Assembly (NCBI RefSeq): GCF_002127325.2
Contig: NC_035433.2
Location: 11,212,645 to 11,276,644, forward strand
Reading direction: 5' to 3'
Source: Helianthus annuus
Lineage: Eukaryota > Streptophyta > Magnoliopsida > Asterales > Asteraceae
Length of the DNA stretch: 64,000 nucleotides
The notes under the pieces are model-generated. The model was not told where the DNA came from. It did no database searches and saw only the letters and a program-made list of their open reading frames with translations. How positions within the stretch are numbered: the stretch's first letter is position 1; each line of letters begins with the position of its first letter. A program made the translations under genes and the position numbers. This document shows, piece by piece, positions 61,861 through 64,000 of this stretch.

Positions 61861-62405
61861 AGGTTTAAGAAAAGATGAAATGAATTGATTTCGAAAAAAA
61901 CACAGATCTGAGAAAGAAATAGAATGAAATCAGAGTATTGACGAAGAATTTGAATTCAATAGAGAAGGTATCACTACTAGAAATCTGGTAATTTCTGACC
62001 AAAATTTCCGACAAAACAAATTTGGTCGGAAAATTCCGACCATTTTCCAACAGAATACATACAAAAAGAATAAACAAATTTTAGCGACTGCTTTCCGACA
62101 ATTTACCGACCAATAAAAAAATGGTCGGAATTTTGTAGGAAAGTTCTGACGAAGTTCCGACAAAAAAAAAACTATAAAAGCAAAAAATAAGTGGTCGGAA
62201 AATGGTCGGAAACTAGTCGGAAACTTCCGACCATTTTCAGACCAAACATTTATATATACCATGAGATATTGTAATTACAGTATATAATTATTTTATTTTA
62301 AATACATGTTAATATAATACACTAAGTTATATATAAAAGTGGAATTGTTTTAAAGGAACTTAAAAATCTCAACGGATATTTTTTTTACAATACACTAAGT
62401 TATAT

Positions 62406-63790
62406 ATGTGTATGTATAGTAAAGCATCGGACTCTAGTGGTGGGCGTGGGCGGGGGTCAGACACCGGTGGTGGGCGTGGGCGGGGTTCGGACACCGGTGG
62501 TGGGCGTGGGCGGGGTTCGGACACCGGTGGTGGGCGGGGTTCGGACACCGGTGGTGGGCGTGGTCGTGGGCCGGACTCCGGTGGGGGGCGTGGTCGGGCG
62601 CCGGACTTTGGTGGTGGGCGTGGTCGGGCGCCGGACTATGGTGGTGGGCGTGGTCGGGCGCCGGACTCCGGTGGTGGGCGTGGGCGAGCGCAGGACTCCG
62701 GTGGTGGGCGTGGAAAGGCATTAGTATCTAGTCGTGGTCATATCTCAGAGTTGAGTCCAAGTATTAGTAGGACGTTAGGTCATGGATACGCTGGGAGTAG
62801 CAGTCGTGCTGGTGATGCTGATCCCATGGCTGACATGCAGGGGGCATTACGACGTCAAAAGAGGGTGCTTCGATGTCAACATGAGGAGGACATCTCGCAA
62901 GAGGATGAGCAGGGGTTTAACCCGTTTAGAGATCATGCCGACTCCGATGATGATGCTGATTATCATGATGACACAAATGCGACTCAACTAGCCTCTAATG
63001 CTGAAAATACGCCTCATGCAACCGCGACTCATGATCACACTCAGAGGCCTTATATCTATCGGGTCGGGAGGAAGTATGTTTTTTTGAACATTTAAATTTA
63101 TGTAGTTTATTTATGTTATACATATACTTATTCGGTTATTTCTAATTGTAGGTTTGCGAATGGTAAAGTTCATAGGGCAATTAGAACTTTATTCAACGAG
63201 TGTTTTGATGGAGCTTGGGCAACGTATAGAGATGTCCCTAAGGAACTACTGGACCGCATGTTTGATCGATTTAGGGTACTACATCAGTTAGTTATTTGTA
63301 TATATTATTCTAATTTGTTTTGAGCGTGCATTTATAACTTCACTTTTTTAGACACGTTATAACTGGGATCAAGCAAATGATGAAGCCATTAGAGAAGGAT
63401 TTGAGAACGTGTTAAAGGACCGTTTCGCAGATATAATGTCAGATTATCGAACTGAATCAGCAAAGAAAGCTAGGGTGGCTGGGTTTGATTTCCCAGATGA
63501 TAGGCTTGATTTTGAAGCAATGAGTAAGTTTCCTCCCCGCTTCGTGCATAGTGACATATGGGAAGAGTTGTGCATGGTAAGCCAGTTAATATATTATTTT
63601 TTTTGTAATATTTTATTGCATTTTATATTATCATAGATGTATTTCTACTTTTGTATAGGGCTGGAACACAGAGGCACGGAAAAAGAAGTATGTGAAAGGG
63701 AGAAATAATCGTAAGAAAGTTGATAATGATGATGTGATATCCCGACATACAGGGGGGTCTAGGGGATATGATGAGCATCGCATCATCTTG
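62406..63790 (+). CDS. CACTA transposase, Ptta/En/Spm type, partial
   Basis: Four exons with GT-AG introns join in frame: 62406-63073, 63152-63275, 63352-63576 and 63659-63790, the last followed by a GT donor, so the gene continues off the window. The first exon has about ten repeats of a 30-bp unit encoding GGGRGRGSDT-like Gly/Arg-rich sequence. It is followed by an acidic stretch and YIYRVGRK. Later exons read VHRAIRTLFNECFDGAWATY, DVPKELLDRMFDRFRTRYNW, KKARVAGFDFPDDRLDF and GWNTEARKKKYVKGRNNRKK. That resembles the plant transposase family PF03004, the TNPA-like accessory protein that binds subterminal repeats. The first exon may begin further upstream; 62406 is the first ATG of the frame. 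No break is seen. Confidence 0.75.
62430..62725 (+). repeat. 30-bp coding minisatellite
   Basis: About ten tandem units of GGTGGTGGGCGTGG plus a variable half. They lie in frame with the transposase exon, with one shorter unit near 62530. GC content is far above the surroundings. Confidence 0.9.
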
Positions 63791-64000
63791 GTAAGTTAAA
63801 TTGTATAAGTCATTCGGTTATGAAAATTCAGAAAAGGGTCTGAGAGTTTTCTAAAAATATTTAATGTTGCTTCTGTTTTTTTAATGGGCTGATTAAATAA
63901 ATAAGAGTTAATATCATTCCAATTGCGTAAATAAAAGTTCATGCAACCAGTGAACTAACTATGAAATAAAATGGTAATTTCTACAACAAACAGAATCCAT

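Larger units (their letters stand above)
39841..61971 (-). mobile_element. Ty1/copia element, decayed and interrupted
   Basis: Reads right to left: leader and gag remnant (61640-61971), integrase (60812-61700), reverse transcriptase and RNase H (40196-42324), polypurine tract and 3' LTR (39841-40188). It sits in a proteinase inhibitor exon. It is broken by an internal deletion between gag and integrase, by a tandem duplication in the RT, by the Athila insertion at 42325-60806, and by a CACTA element at 61972 that separates it from its own 5' LTR. The copia coding frame reads straight across the Athila insertion site once the 5-bp duplication is discounted. Confidence 0.85.
61972..64000 (+). 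mobile_element. CACTA (En/Spm) element, left part
   Basis: Starts with CACTACTAGAAATCTGG, a standard CACTA terminus, inside the copia leader. The next 260 bases are packed with GGTCGGAA/TTCCGACC motifs in both orientations, as subterminal transposase-binding repeats. It encodes a Ptta/En/Spm-type transposase gene and continues past the window edge, so the right end and target duplication cannot be seen. Confidence 0.85.

Noticed and set aside
62434..62721. Minus-strand His/Ala/Pro repeat frame
   Set aside because: Antisense of the 30-bp coding minisatellite. The plus frame continues through spliced conserved exons and the minus frame does not.

Overview
This window looks like repeat-rich nuclear DNA from a flowering plant, probably a eudicot. 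It is AT-rich, its spliced genes have GT-AG introns, and it holds plant-type LTR retrotransposons, Helitrons, CACTA and hAT transposons. An aster-family source is my guess from the look of the repeats and is not shown by the sequence. I see no intact ordinary host gene. Host sequence survives as broken pieces: a callose synthase pseudogene (minus strand, 19598-27914), one exon of a potato-inhibitor-I type proteinase inhibitor (39749-39840), and several short exon-like fragments.

Layout. 1-4060: the end of a small TIR element, a probable solo LTR (1204-3328) and a MULE-like MITE (3495-4060). 4188-7962: a second Helitron 3' end, one exon-like fragment, then little recognisable. 7963 to about 18899: a large minus-strand Helitron lying inside a (TA)n tract. 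It carries an F-box/Rep-helicase fusion ORF, an apparently intact five-exon RPA-like gene, captured exon fragments and complex tandem repeats. 19598-27914: the callose synthase pseudogene. Its intron holds a foldback element (19793-27226), which holds a CACTA element (19958-27210, TSD AAC), which holds about 1.5 kb of pentanucleotide satellite. 30588-37995: an hAT element (TSD GGAACTTG) filled by five successive (TA)n-bounded TIR elements. 38376-39270: a second pentanucleotide satellite.

39841-61971 is a nest of retroelements. A minus-strand Ty1/copia element interrupts the proteinase inhibitor exon. An Athila-type Ty3/gypsy element (42325-60806, TSD GATAC) sits inside the copia coding region. 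A non-autonomous gag-only copia-type element (48116-53724, TSD ACCGG) sits inside the Athila pol gene. A second CACTA element starts at 61972, inside the copia leader, and runs off the right edge. It carries a spliced Ptta/En/Spm-type transposase gene.

Most coding potential is mobile-element machinery: Helitron rolling-circle replication (Rep/helicase plus RPA), LTR element gag/pol, and a CACTA accessory transposase. The two observations most worth following are the in-frame F-box/Helitron Rep fusion, and the row of five (TA)n-bounded elements. Their TIRs differ but share a doubled GAGAAC-like core, and one of them carries an unknown ORF amid about twenty AACGCCA motifs.
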